This document shows positions 1 to 7,995 of a stretch of 64,000 bases of DNA, one piece after another. Position 1 is the first letter of the stretch, and each line of letters opens with the position of its first letter. Origin of the DNA: Sulfobacillus sp. (GTDB taxonomy: Bacteria; Bacillota; Sulfobacillia; Sulfobacillales; Sulfobacillaceae); contig DAIDDL010000015.1 of NCBI GenBank assembly GCA_027309085.1, positions 1 through 64,000 of the forward strand, given 5' to 3'. The position numbers were made by a program, and so were the translations under genes. The notes under the pieces are model-generated. The model was given only the letters and a program-made list of their open reading frames with translations. It ran no database searches and had not been told where the DNA came from.

Positions 1-34
1 TTCGTCTAGTGTACCATCTCTTTAGCTTGGTAGG

Positions 35-751
35 TTAGAGAATATGCGAACGAAAAGAAAAAAGATCGGGCGGCCCAAATGGCCGCCACCCGCTTGACCC
101 CCTCCCGGCTTCGCCTGGAAAGGGGAATGCGCGGGCTTTATGTTCAAGCTCTTCGCGGATCTCCCACACCTCTTTGGCTACCCAATAGGCAATGAGCAGC
201 GCGGCTAAGGAATCTGCCCAACCCCAGTGAAACAGCATGACCGCAGCCGTACTGCCCAATGCGCCCAGGCCATGTATGCACAGACCCAGCCTTCCACCGG
301 GTCCGCCTGCAGTGCCTGGCTGCCCAGCGCAATGCCCAAGCGCCGCTTCGCGCGGGCAAACACGATCATGAGCACGCTCGACACGGCGGTGATAATCAGA
401 CCGAGCGAGGAGGGACTCTCCGGAATATGACGCCAAAAGGCTGCGGCGGCGGATATCACCAGTACGGCGGCCAGAATAGTCAACAGAAGAAGAGAAACCC
501 GGGCCGCCTGGCGCTCAATTCTCCACGCGTCTTCAGAGTCGGGCTCAGACAGTTCCCGGTGCAGACGCCAAAGAAGAACCCCGGCTGACAGCAGCTCGAT
601 CAAGCTGTCAGCCCCAAACCCTCCCAGCGCCAGCGAATGGGACCGCCAAGCCGCGGTGAGAGCGCCTGCCGCCTTCCAGCACCATCCAGATCACCGAAGC
701 GGTCTCCCAGCGCTGGGCGCTCTTCACTAAAGCTTGCCGGGATGTCATCAT
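35..751 (-). pseudogene. CDF-type cation efflux protein, two frameshifts
   Basis: Three overlapping frames together encode one membrane protein of the cation diffusion facilitator type, which exports divalent metals. The intact frame would start at the ATG at 751, seven bases after a GGGGGAG ribosome site, and give about 238 residues. Family-like segments are GFGADSLIELLSAGVLLWRL, a two-helix core, SQALQADPVEGWVCAYMAWA, and GWADSLAALLIAYWVAKEVW. The first frame break is one extra base near 671-676, and the second is one missing base near 255-265, so the middle and both ends lie in different frames. Either the gene is broken or the sequence has two single-base errors. Codon use in each segment still looks coding, which favours recent damage or error. 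Confidence 0.75.
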
Positions 752-1182
752 CGCTCCCCCATTGCAATTGTACTGCCTTCTCCATGCTGTTCTGCCACTA
801 TTATACGGCGCGCTCGCAAGACAGTGCGAGGGGGTCCTTCGCCCTGCTGGCCTCCCCGCTACGGAAATCGGCGGTGAGATGCGCAGATCTCCTGTGGCCT
901 GTGCAGCCCCTGGCCCATCAAACTCTCCCCTCCGCAGCGCCCACAGCGGAGGGGAGTTCTATGCCTTGCCGTTCTCAGGAATGGGTGGGAACCGGCCTTC
1001 ATGGCTTCTAATCGCTCGCGAGCCAAGACGTTCCCCATAGCATCCCGCTGCATTGGTAAAAAGAGGGTGGTGATCATGAGGCAGCCAATCGTTTCGTATA
1101 TTGGTGGAAAATGCGCTCCCCGGCGAATTGCCCTGTCCTTGTTCCGGCAACGCCGCACTCCCAAAGAAAGAGAGGAACGGCC
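752..1182. other. gene-poor gap with a hairpin
   Basis: This 431-base stretch separates the broken cation transporter (leftward) from the small zinc-finger-like gene (rightward). It should contain both divergent promoters, but I see no convincing -35/-10 pair. A short leftward frame with a CGRCGG motif exists around 860-1070, but it has no family resemblance and no clear ribosome site, so it is not called. The only strong structure is the hairpin at 925-956. Confidence 0.5.
925..956. terminator. GC-rich hairpin, possible terminator
   Basis: The 11-base arms CTCCCCTCCGC and GCGGAGGGGAG pair perfectly around a 10-base loop. Neither side has a run of T, so it may be a weak terminator or another RNA structure rather than a classical intrinsic terminator. 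Confidence 0.35.
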
Positions 1183-1611
1183 ATGAGAAAAATGTTGGCA
1201 ACCTATTCACTGCGCAAACTCGTCAATACTCTTGTCGAGGCCTCTTTGAGCAGCCCCAGCTTGGCGGAGATGGTCCATCACCATCTTGACGTGAGTTGGA
1301 CTGTCCCCCGCGTTCCGACCCTTTACCCATTCTACCGGGTGTCAGACGGCGCGGTGGTTTACTGGGAGCTGTTTGTCACAGACCACAGGGGCTACGGGCC
1401 GCTCCTCTACCAGCGGGCTTTGGCCCTGCTCACCATTGGCATCAACGGGGCGCTGGCCACTCCCGATGACGAGGCTCAGGCGCACAAGCTGTTTCCGGCC
1501 CGGGCGTTTCGCACGTGCCCCGACTGCCATGCCCCTTTTCCTTCGTGGCTCGACTACTACGGCCATACCAAAATCGACCACCTGCTCGATCACCAAAGAG
1601 AGTTCCTTTGA
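1183..1611 (+). CDS. small protein with C2H2 zinc-finger-like motif
   Basis: I do not recognise a family for this 142-residue protein. The ATG at 1183 follows a purine-rich AGAGAGGAA ribosome site. The N-terminal two-thirds is a mixed globular sequence without membrane segments. Near the C-terminus Cys112, Cys115, His128 and His133 give a C-x2-C-x12-H-x4-H spacing with Phe119, which is the pattern of a classical C2H2 zinc finger. Such motifs are uncommon in bacteria. The gene stands alone on the plus strand and converges on the neighbouring Rossmann reductase gene with only 25 bases between. DNA binding is possible, but a structural zinc site is just as likely. Confidence 0.7.
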   Translation: MRKMLATYSLRKLVNTLVEASLSSPSLAEMVHHHLDVSWTVPRVPTLYPFYRVSDGAVVYWELFVTDHRGYGPLLYQRALALLTIGINGALATPDDEAQAHKLFPARAFRTCPDCHAPFPSWLDYYGHTKIDHLLDHQREFL

Positions 1612-1636
1612 GAAATGATGGGCATGCACCCCGGTT

Positions 1637-2494
1637 TTAAAGATCCGTCCCCATCTTGCGCGCTTCCGGGACCAGTTGCCGCCACCTCTCGTCGCTGGTG
1701 ATATTCGGCTCATTGAGCATCAGGAGTTGGTCCACGCTGACGGGGAACCCAGGCACATTCTGTCCAAGCCGTGCTGCCAGCATCAGGGCACCGAGGGGAA
1801 TGTGCGCTAAAGATAGATTGTCACGCCCCACCGCCAGTCCCACACGGCGGTACAGCGCATTCAGGCTATAGCGGTCGGGCCCCCCCACCTCCCATGTCTG
1901 CCCGGCTGCCTGGGATCCCTCGACCAATTGGGCGACAAGCTCCGCCACATCGTCTCTGGCCACTGGCTGGAACAGGGTTTTTCCCGATCCGGGAACGGGC
2001 ACGAGTGGCCACCGGACCTGACTCTCAAGGGTCGCAAAAAAAGGCGACCCTCCCCCAAACAGCAGGGAAGGCCGCAGAATAGTCCACTGTGACGAGGAGG
2101 CCCGAACATACTGCTCAGCCTGCCATTTGGTCAGGTGGTACTGGCTGGCGGCGCCTTCGCGCGTGCCCAGCGCAGACATATGCACAAGCCGCGGCACCCC
2201 GGCCCGTGCGATTGCGTCCACCACGCGTTTCGTTGCCTGGCGGTGAATCTTGTCAAACGTAATCCCCTGTGACGGGTGTTCCTGGATGATGCCAACAAGA
2301 TGCACCACGCCGTCGAATCCCTGGAACAGGCGGGAGAGGTCCGCCGTGCTGATATCCCCGGCCACGCACCCCTCTACCCCCGCCGCTGCTGGGCAGCGCC
2401 GGGCGAGCAGGGTAACGTCGTGATGATGGCGGTGCAAAGCCTGCTCCACTGCCTGCCCGAGATAACCGGTCCCCCCTGTAATCAGAATGCGCAT
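1637..2494 (-). CDS. NAD(P)-binding Rossmann-fold reductase (atypical SDR, NDUFA9-like)
   Basis: This 285-residue protein has a TGGTGYLG dinucleotide-binding motif at its N-terminus. The phrase GVVHLVGIIQ and a YHLTK (YxxxK) pair further on are typical of extended short-chain dehydrogenases of the NDUFA9/epimerase-like group. The substrate cannot be told from sequence. The start at 2494 is chosen because AGGAGG lies seven bases upstream, whereas an in-frame ATG further upstream lacks a good site. It is the last gene after the efflux cluster, about 60 bases from the second HlyD gene, so it may be read on the same transcript. It could act on lipid, quinone or nucleotide-sugar substrates. Confidence 0.75.
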   Translation of the reverse strand: MRILITGGTGYLGQAVEQALHRHHHDVTLLARRCPAAAGVEGCVAGDISTADLSRLFQGFDGVVHLVGIIQEHPSQGITFDKIHRQATKRVVDAIARAGVPRLVHMSALGTREGAASQYHLTKWQAEQYVRASSSQWTILRPSLLFGGGSPFFATLESQVRWPLVPVPGSGKTLFQPVARDDVAELVAQLVEGSQAAGQTWEVGGPDRYSLNALYRRVGLAVGRDNLSLAHIPLGALMLAARLGQNVPGFPVSVDQLLMLNEPNITSDERWRQLVPEARKMGTDL

Positions 2495-2554
2495 AGCCCG
2501 CCTCCTCGCTTTCATCATAGGGTTCTGGCGGCACGGTGGCTAGAGTTTTCCCAG

Positions 2555-3244
2555 TTAATGAATGGTAATTCGCACTTCCGCATCTTCGCCGGGCAGCAGG
2601 GAATAGCCCGCCGCGTCAATGGACAGTTCCACCGGCACCCGCTGCGTGACTTTGGTATAGGTTCCCGACGTGGCCGCGGTGGGAATCAGCGAAAAGAATG
2701 ACTGCGTGGTAGGCTGAATCGCTTCGACGGTGCCGGTAAACGACACCCCGGGGTGCGCATCCACGTAAATCGTCGCGCTCTGCCCAACGGATACGTTCCG
2801 AATTTTTGTTTCCGGAATGTTCGCGACCACATTGACCTTCGAGAGCTGGACCAAGGTGAAGAGGGGCGTGCCCGCGGCCACGGCCTGCCCGTTTGCCACT
2901 GAGACGTTCGCCACGTAGCCGGCGACCGGCGCCGTAATGTTGATGAGGGTCGTGCCCGTAGCCGCTGGGGTCTTGCCGCCCTTGGCGGTGGTGACCGGAG
3001 TGGTCGCCACCGTTTCCTGGGCAATCGTCTGGCCCTGGCTGACCCGCTGGCCGGTGGTCACCGACAGGTCTTGCACCGTTCCGCTGCTTTGCGCGGCAAT
3101 AGGAATGGTGGGAGCCGAAATCGCCGCGTCCTGCGTCGACACGTAGTCGTAGCTCTGGCTCCAGTAATAGGCGACAATCCCCCCTATCAATATTAAAGCC
3201 ACAATGATCAACACGTTAATGAGAATGACTCGACTTTGCTTCAC
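2555..3244 (-). CDS. HlyD/EmrA-type membrane fusion protein (second adaptor)
   Basis: This 229-residue adaptor of an MFS drug-efflux system has one N-terminal membrane helix (ILINVLIIVALILIGGIVAY). Two half-lipoyl segments follow (PIAAQSSGTVQDLSVTTGQR and ITAPVAGYVANVSVANGQAV), then a beta-barrel domain ending in PGEDAEVRITIH. It lacks the long coiled-coil hairpin of Gram-negative EmrA, as expected for a cell without an outer membrane. It follows the MFS gene and has a paralogue on that gene's other side, so two different adaptors flank one pump. A low-complexity Thr/Ala insert around residues 80-95 separates the lipoyl half from the next strand. Its role in transport is inferred from the family. 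Confidence 0.85.
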   Translation of the reverse strand: MKQSRVILINVLIIVALILIGGIVAYYWSQSYDYVSTQDAAISAPTIPIAAQSSGTVQDLSVTTGQRVSQGQTIAQETVATTPVTTAKGGKTPAATGTTLINITAPVAGYVANVSVANGQAVAAGTPLFTLVQLSKVNVVANIPETKIRNVSVGQSATIYVDAHPGVSFTGTVEAIQPTTQSFFSLIPTAATSGTYTKVTQRVPVELSIDAAGYSLLPGEDAEVRITIH

Positions 3245-3317
3245 GGATTAATCTCTCCTCACATATGCCCCCAGGGGGATAAAGTTTACGGCACGGAACA
3301 CCGCGGCCGAGTCCGGC

Positions 3318-4874
3318 CTAATCAGCCATCATCTGAGGCGCGCCTTTCTTGTGGTGATAGGTTTTGAGGAACAGACCGAGAAACGCCCCAAATAAGGTGA
3401 TCGCCGCTCCCAGCACAAAGACGTCGTCAATCCCCATCACGAACGCCTGCTGTTGGATCAGGCCATACAGGGTCGTCGTCGTCACGGAGAGGGACTGGCC
3501 CGCCGCTAATCCCTGGTGGGCAAAATACCCGGTCATCTGCTGGACAAACTGCACGGACGGCCGCGCGGTGGGGGTATACGACGCGGCAATATTGGCCGCA
3601 TGCAACGTGGACTGCGATTCCAGCACCGCGGTCATGAACGCCAAGCCAAAAGACCCCGCCACCCGCTGCATCACGTTGTTGATCGCGGACCCCGATCCCA
3701 CCATTTCCGTGGGGAGAGAAGACATGCCGGCCGTGGTGGCCGGCATCATCGCCATGCCCATCCCAAAGCCGCGCAGAGTCAACCAGAACACCACGTCGCC
3801 GACGGGAGTGGTGGTGGTAAGACGGTGCAGCAGAAATGTCGTGTAGGCCAGTATCACGAGGCCCACCACCACCACGGGACGCGCGCCGATCTTGTCGTAC
3901 AGCCGGCCCGAGATGGGCATCATAATCGCCGACGCCAAGGCGGCCGGCATCATCATCAGCCCCGTCTGCAAAGCCCCGTAACCCACGACCGTTTGCAGGA
4001 AGAGCGGCACATAAAACAGTCCGGAATACATGGACACCGTAATCACGACGACCAAAAGGTTCGCCATGGTAAACGACCCCCGGCTAAAGACCCGTAAATC
4101 CAGCAGCGGGTGAGGAATACTGAGCTCCCACAGACTGAACAGGGTCAGCAGCAGCACCGACCCCACCAAGAGCAGCACGATGGGCTCGGATCCCCATCCC
4201 CAGGTCTGCCCCTCGGAGAGTGCGAGCAGCAGCCCGAACAATCCCGCCGCCGAAAGCAAAAACCCCATGAAGTCGAAAGAGCCCAGACGGCGGCTCGGAA
4301 ATTTGGGGACATAGCCGAGGGCCAGCAAAACGCCGACGATTCCAATCGGCACGTTGATGTAAAAGATGAGCCGCCAGTTCACATACTCGACCAGCCAGCC
4401 CCCAAGGGTCGGGCCAATGGCTGGCGCCACAATAATCCCGAGTCCCCAGAATCCCATGGCGGTTCCTATCCGGTCCCGCGGGACAATCCGGTACACCATG
4501 GCCATGGTAATCGGCATGATCAGCCCACCACCCAGAGCCTGTAACACACGGAAAATTGTCAGCACCTCTAGACTCCACGACAGCCCTGACAGCGCCGACC
4601 CTATCGTGAAGACGGTCAGCGACACCACGTAGATCCGCCGGTAGCCGAACCGCTCACCCAGATAGCCCGCCAGAGGCACGACGACCCCCAGGGTCAGCAT
4701 GTAGATCGTGACCACCCACTGCACTTCGGCGGTATCGACTGAAAAGACGCTCTCCAATTTGGGAATGGCAATGTTGACAATGGACGTGTCCAAAATCGCC
4801 ATGAATCCTCCCAGAATCAACACGGACAGGGCGACTCCCCAGTGCCGGGATGTTGTTGGTTGTTCTGTCGCCAT
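3318..4874 (-). CDS. DHA2 family MFS multidrug efflux transporter (EmrB/QacA type)
   Basis: This 518-residue proton-driven exporter has the 14-helix layout of the EmrB/QacA subfamily. Motif D1 appears as LDTSIVNIAIPKL in helix 1, and motif A as GYLGERFGYRR in the loop after helix 2. An antiporter-type motif C, GPTLGGWLVEYVNWR, follows helix 5. The start at 4874 is picked because AGGAGGAACAAG precedes it; the in-frame codon 15 bases upstream would destroy that site. It sits between two HlyD adaptors in a cluster headed by a MarR repressor gene. The probable substrates are hydrophobic toxic compounds or uncouplers, as for EmrB, but nothing in the sequence identifies them. Confidence 0.92.
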   Translation of the reverse strand: MATEQPTTSRHWGVALSVLILGGFMAILDTSIVNIAIPKLESVFSVDTAEVQWVVTIYMLTLGVVVPLAGYLGERFGYRRIYVVSLTVFTIGSALSGLSWSLEVLTIFRVLQALGGGLIMPITMAMVYRIVPRDRIGTAMGFWGLGIIVAPAIGPTLGGWLVEYVNWRLIFYINVPIGIVGVLLALGYVPKFPSRRLGSFDFMGFLLSAAGLFGLLLALSEGQTWGWGSEPIVLLLVGSVLLLTLFSLWELSIPHPLLDLRVFSRGSFTMANLLVVVITVSMYSGLFYVPLFLQTVVGYGALQTGLMMMPAALASAIMMPISGRLYDKIGARPVVVVGLVILAYTTFLLHRLTTTTPVGDVVFWLTLRGFGMGMAMMPATTAGMSSLPTEMVGSGSAINNVMQRVAGSFGLAFMTAVLESQSTLHAANIAASYTPTARPSVQFVQQMTGYFAHQGLAAGQSLSVTTTTLYGLIQQQAFVMGIDDVFVLGAAITLFGAFLGLFLKTYHHKKGAPQMMAD

Positions 4875-4898
4875 CTTGTTCCTCCTCATTCCCGCAAA

Positions 4899-5519
4899 CT
4901 AGACGTCAATCCGCACCGCGGCATTTTCCCCCGGAATAAATGTGTTCGAACCGGTGTCGACCTGCACCGTGACCGGTACCCACTGGCGTTTTTTGGCGAA
5001 GGTCCCCACCTGCAGCAAGGGCGACAGGACGCTCAAGGTCACCGACCCGATATGGGATACCGTGCCCGTAAAGGTCGTCCCGGGATACGCGCTCAGGGTC
5101 ACGCTCACGGTCTGTCCCCGCGCAATGCGGTGCGCCTGGGATTCGGGAAAATCAGCCACCACCGTGGACCGACCCGCTTGCACCAGCGCCATCAAATCTT
5201 CTTTCGGCTGGATGCTGGCACCGGGCGCCACGCCAATGGAGCCCACTGTCCCGCTGGTCGGCGCCATAATGGTTTTCTGCTGGCCCTGCCAGGTCTTCAC
5301 GCGCATCAGGGCGGCCCCCGCCTTGACGCGGTCGCCGGTGTGCACCATCAGACCCGTCACCGTCGCTGGCGACGAGATGCTGACCCAGTCGTAGGGGGCC
5401 GTGACGTAGGCGTACGCCGTATTGACGTAGTTGGCCTGGTAGTAGGCGTCATAACCCGCAATTCCCCCCATAATCAGGACGCCAATCAACGCGACCACCC
5501 CTAATATCCATCGGGGCAT
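4899..5519 (-). CDS. HlyD-type membrane fusion protein (first adaptor)
   Basis: This 206-residue adaptor has one N-terminal membrane helix (ILGVVALIGVLIMGGIAGY). Lipoyl half-motifs follow around residues 45-105 (SISSPATVTGLMVHTGDRVK and IMAPTSGTVGSIGVAPGASI), then a beta-barrel with PGENAAVRIDV at the end. It is shorter than the second adaptor and shares only the general fold and the C-terminal PGE(N/D)A sequence. Its ATG lies immediately after the stop of the unknown membrane protein gene and its stop is 24 bases before the pump gene, so the three are probably translated as one unit. No coiled-coil hairpin is present. Confidence 0.85.
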   Translation of the reverse strand: MPRWILGVVALIGVLIMGGIAGYDAYYQANYVNTAYAYVTAPYDWVSISSPATVTGLMVHTGDRVKAGAALMRVKTWQGQQKTIMAPTSGTVGSIGVAPGASIQPKEDLMALVQAGRSTVVADFPESQAHRIARGQTVSVTLSAYPGTTFTGTVSHIGSVTLSVLSPLLQVGTFAKKRQWVPVTVQVDTGSNTFIPGENAAVRIDV

Positions 5520-6326
5520 TCACTCACCTTCTTCTCTTTCCGATTCCACCAGACTCTGGTAGCCCATGCGGAGGATTTCTATTTCTTCCAGCCGTTCTTC
5601 GGCCGCCGTAATCCGCTCCAAGCGAATGCGGATGTCAATCGTCTGCCGGTAGGCATCATCTTCTGGCGCCTTAGGCGGAACGCCCCGGCTGATTTCCTGC
5701 CACAGCATGTCGGATTCGGCGGTCAAATCCGCCAACCTTTCATGGATGTCCGTCTCCGTCAGCACGCGGCGGTAACGCTCCACATGGAAAGCCGGTTCCG
5801 CCCCATTGGCCCAAGCTTCATAGCCCTGGGACAAGATGAATAGTTCCAGCAGGCGTCGCAGCTGCCGGGGCCTCTCGTCCACGGTGCCTGCGTCCTCACT
5901 GCCCTGCAGCACCAATTCAGCCATTTCCGCTGCCCGGGACTGAATCTCCTTGGCTTTATACCGCCAGCGTGCCCGTGATACCTCTTCCCTGAGCACGTCA
6001 ATCCGCTGCGGGAGGTGATGGGGCACGGGCATCAGCCCGGTATTTTCCCGCGGACGGTATTCCGGCAAGGATCGCTGCGGGACCCTTTCCCCATCCGCCT
6101 CCGGTTCCTCCTCAGGGGCTTCCGCAACATCATCCCGCTGGGCAGCCGTTTCAGGTTTCGATCGTCCCAAACGGCCAAATGACAGGGTCAGCACTCCCGT
6201 CACCACGCCCACCCCGATTAGTCCAAATCCCCAGACGGCACTGAGAGAGGGTTCCGCCACCAGGAGAAATATCCCCAGGATAATAGCCACCAACGACTCG
6301 ACGATTCCAGAAATCAAAAGACCCAT
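5520..6326 (-). CDS. unknown membrane-anchored helical protein of the efflux cluster
   Basis: I do not recognise a family for this 268-residue protein. The first 50 residues form two membrane helices (LLISGIVESLVAIILGIFLL and VWGFGLIGVGVVTGVLTL). After them come a basic stretch, an acidic linker (DDVAEAPEEEPEADGERV), and about 170 residues rich in Arg, Glu and Leu that look like cytoplasmic helices, possibly coiled coil. The ATG at 6326 is chosen because the membrane helix begins right after it; a GGGAG site lies 10 bases upstream. The gene sits between the MarR gene and the first HlyD gene, touching the latter, so it is very likely part of the efflux unit. It could be a regulator or accessory subunit of the pump. 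Confidence 0.7.
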   Translation of the reverse strand: MGLLISGIVESLVAIILGIFLLVAEPSLSAVWGFGLIGVGVVTGVLTLSFGRLGRSKPETAAQRDDVAEAPEEEPEADGERVPQRSLPEYRPRENTGLMPVPHHLPQRIDVLREEVSRARWRYKAKEIQSRAAEMAELVLQGSEDAGTVDERPRQLRRLLELFILSQGYEAWANGAEPAFHVERYRRVLTETDIHERLADLTAESDMLWQEISRGVPPKAPEDDAYRQTIDIRIRLERITAAEERLEEIEILRMGYQSLVESEREEGE

Positions 6327-6386
6327 ACGACGTTGTCTCCCTGCATTGCAATAATTGCCGCCAGCCAAAGGGTGTCGCGCTGCCCT

Positions 6387-6830
6387 TTATGGCTGGGGCC
6401 TGCCCTCTGCCTGGCCTGCGGTTTCCTCCATGCGCTCAATCAAGGACAGCAATGTCTTCAAATCCTCCTCGGACATATTCATGAACAGATGCCGCAAGAA
6501 ATCTTTGCGCTGGGTATAATGGCTCTCAATTTGACGCCATCCCGTCTCGGTCAAACTCACCGTGACGACCCGGCGGTCCGACTCTGACCGCGTGCGCATG
6601 ATGAGGTCAGCGTGAACCAGACGGTCAATCATGCCGCTGGCCCCCGCTAACGAGACGCCCAGCTGTTCCGCAATCTCGCCCACGGCCATGGAGTGGTGGT
6701 CGAACACCAGCTTCAGCAAAGAATACTGTCCCAGCGTCAGCGTGTCTTCTGCCACAGCATGACGCAACCGGCGGCCGATTCGAGAAAAGATCCGGTCCAA
6801 ATTCTCGATGTATTGATCTCGGTCGGCCAA
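6387..6830 (-). CDS. MarR-family transcriptional regulator
   Basis: This 147-residue winged-helix repressor has the recognition region VGEIAEQLGVSLAGASGMID and the wing RTRSESDRRVVTVSLTETGW, both typical of MarR proteins. The terminal helices for dimerisation are present. The likely start is TTG at 6830, because an AGAAGG site lies eight bases before it; a GTG nine bases further upstream would overlap that site. It is the first gene of the efflux cluster, 60 bases before the next gene. MarR proteins usually repress their own operon and release DNA on binding phenolic or hydrophobic ligands. Dyads just upstream of the gene are candidate operators. Confidence 0.9.
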   Translation of the reverse strand: MADRDQYIENLDRIFSRIGRRLRHAVAEDTLTLGQYSLLKLVFDHHSMAVGEIAEQLGVSLAGASGMIDRLVHADLIMRTRSESDRRVVTVSLTETGWRQIESHYTQRKDFLRHLFMNMSEEDLKTLLSLIERMEETAGQAEGRPQP

Positions 6831-6856
6831 ACACTTCACCTTCTTGATTATTCGTG

Positions 6857-6892
6857 TTGTTAACTATCAACAAGACGTAATCTTAGTACTAA
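6857..6892. promoter_or_regulatory. candidate MarR operator region
   Basis: The AT-rich stretch upstream of the MarR gene contains TTGTTAACTATCAACAA (6857-6873) with TTGTT/AACAA arms. A perfect 10-base palindrome TTAGTACTAA follows at 6883-6892. MarR repressors bind dyads of this size between promoter and start codon. The link to this MarR protein is inferred from position only. Confidence 0.5.
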
Positions 6893-6906
6893 CAATCTTA
6901 GGTGTC

Positions 6907-6960
6907 AAGTCTCAGAGACACCAAAAGCCCTAGGGGCGGCTTTTGGTGTCTTTGAGACTT
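6907..6960 (-). terminator. 23-bp hairpin after proline dehydrogenase
   Basis: Arms of 23 bases (6907-6929 and 6938-6960) pair completely apart from one G-T wobble around an eight-base loop. The hairpin begins at the stop codon of the proline dehydrogenase gene on the minus strand, so it probably ends that transcript before the MarR promoter. There is no T tract. The stem is unusually long for a simple terminator. Confidence 0.65.
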
Positions 6961-7870
6961 AACGCTTGGCCAGCGAGCGGGCAAAGAACAGCAGATTTGC
7001 CGGACGTTCTGCAATTCGGCGCAGATAATACGCATACCAGTCCCGTCCCCACGGCACATAGACCCTGGCGGCAAAGCCCCGTCGCGCCAGGTCTTCCAAC
7101 ACCGATAGCTTTACCCCATATAGCATTTGAAATTCCACTTGCGACTGCGGAATATGTTGGGATTCCAGGAAGCGCACAACCTTGCCGAGCACCACTTCAT
7201 CGTGGCTCGCCACGGCGGTAAAATTGCCATGCTGCAAACTGGCCTGCACCAGAGCCACGTAGTTGTCATCCACATCGGGCTTGGATGGATAGGCGAGGCT
7301 GGCCGGTTCTTGATAGGCGCCTTTGACAATTCGGAAATTCTTTGGAGGCTGGGAGAGGCTATTCAAGTCCTCCATAGTTCGGTATAAGTAAGCCTGGAGC
7401 ACTACGCCGACATTTTCTGGATATTTATCCCAAACTTTTTGAAACATGTTCAGGGTCGCGGTGGTAAAATGCGAGTCTTCCATGTCGATGCGCACAAAAT
7501 TTCCGTACTGATGTGCCCGGTCTAAAATTTCCAGCAAGTTTCCGAGGCAGGCCTCTTCCGAAATTCCCAGCCCCATCATCGTGAGTTTGAGAGACACGTG
7601 GGAGCGAACCTGTTCCTTGGCGATGGCATCCAGCATCGCCAAGTAGCTGTCCCGCGCCGCCTGGGCCTCTTCAATGCGGGTGACGGACTCTCCTAGATGA
7701 TCCAATGTCGCGGCGATGCCCCGCTCATTGAGTTCTTTCACCGCCGCTATCGCTTGAGAGAGGGTAGAGCCCGCTACAAACCGCGCGGCTCCCATCTGCA
7801 TGCCGTATTGCTGTACGGTGCGAGACACCAAACTGTTATTCCCGACCCCCAATATGATCTGCTTAAACAC
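6959..7870 (-). CDS. proline dehydrogenase (monofunctional PRODH)
   Basis: This 303-residue FAD enzyme oxidises L-proline to pyrroline-5-carboxylate and passes electrons to quinones at the membrane. Supporting segments are VSLKLTMMGLGI, VRIDMEDSHFTTATL, GVVLQAYLYRTMEDL and FRIVKGAYQEPASLAY. The C-terminal YYLRRIAERPANLLFF matches the substrate-binding end of monofunctional PRODH enzymes (YxxRRxxERP). Start is a GTG at 7870 behind GGAAGG/GGTGGAG. The partner P5C dehydrogenase gene is not in the window. It sits where rplM-rpsI are often found after truA, so it marks the end of the conserved ribosomal block. A 125-base gap separates it from truA. Confidence 0.93.
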   Translation of the reverse strand: MFKQIILGVGNNSLVSRTVQQYGMQMGAARFVAGSTLSQAIAAVKELNERGIAATLDHLGESVTRIEEAQAARDSYLAMLDAIAKEQVRSHVSLKLTMMGLGISEEACLGNLLEILDRAHQYGNFVRIDMEDSHFTTATLNMFQKVWDKYPENVGVVLQAYLYRTMEDLNSLSQPPKNFRIVKGAYQEPASLAYPSKPDVDDNYVALVQASLQHGNFTAVASHDEVVLGKVVRFLESQHIPQSQVEFQMLYGVKLSVLEDLARRGFAARVYVPWGRDWYAYYLRRIAERPANLLFFARSLAKR

Positions 7871-7995
7871 GCTCCACCGCCTTCCTATACCTCATGACCT
7901 CTGCTCACTTTTCAGAGATCACCGCGCCTCGCACGCTCCCCAGAGCGTCGGGGTGACCCGTTTCCTCCATGGAGGCAGAAGGACTGTCCGCCTCT

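Noticed and set aside
859-1164. Leftward frame with a CGRCGG motif
   Set aside because: No ribosome site, no family likeness, and part of it is simply one arm of the GC-rich hairpin.
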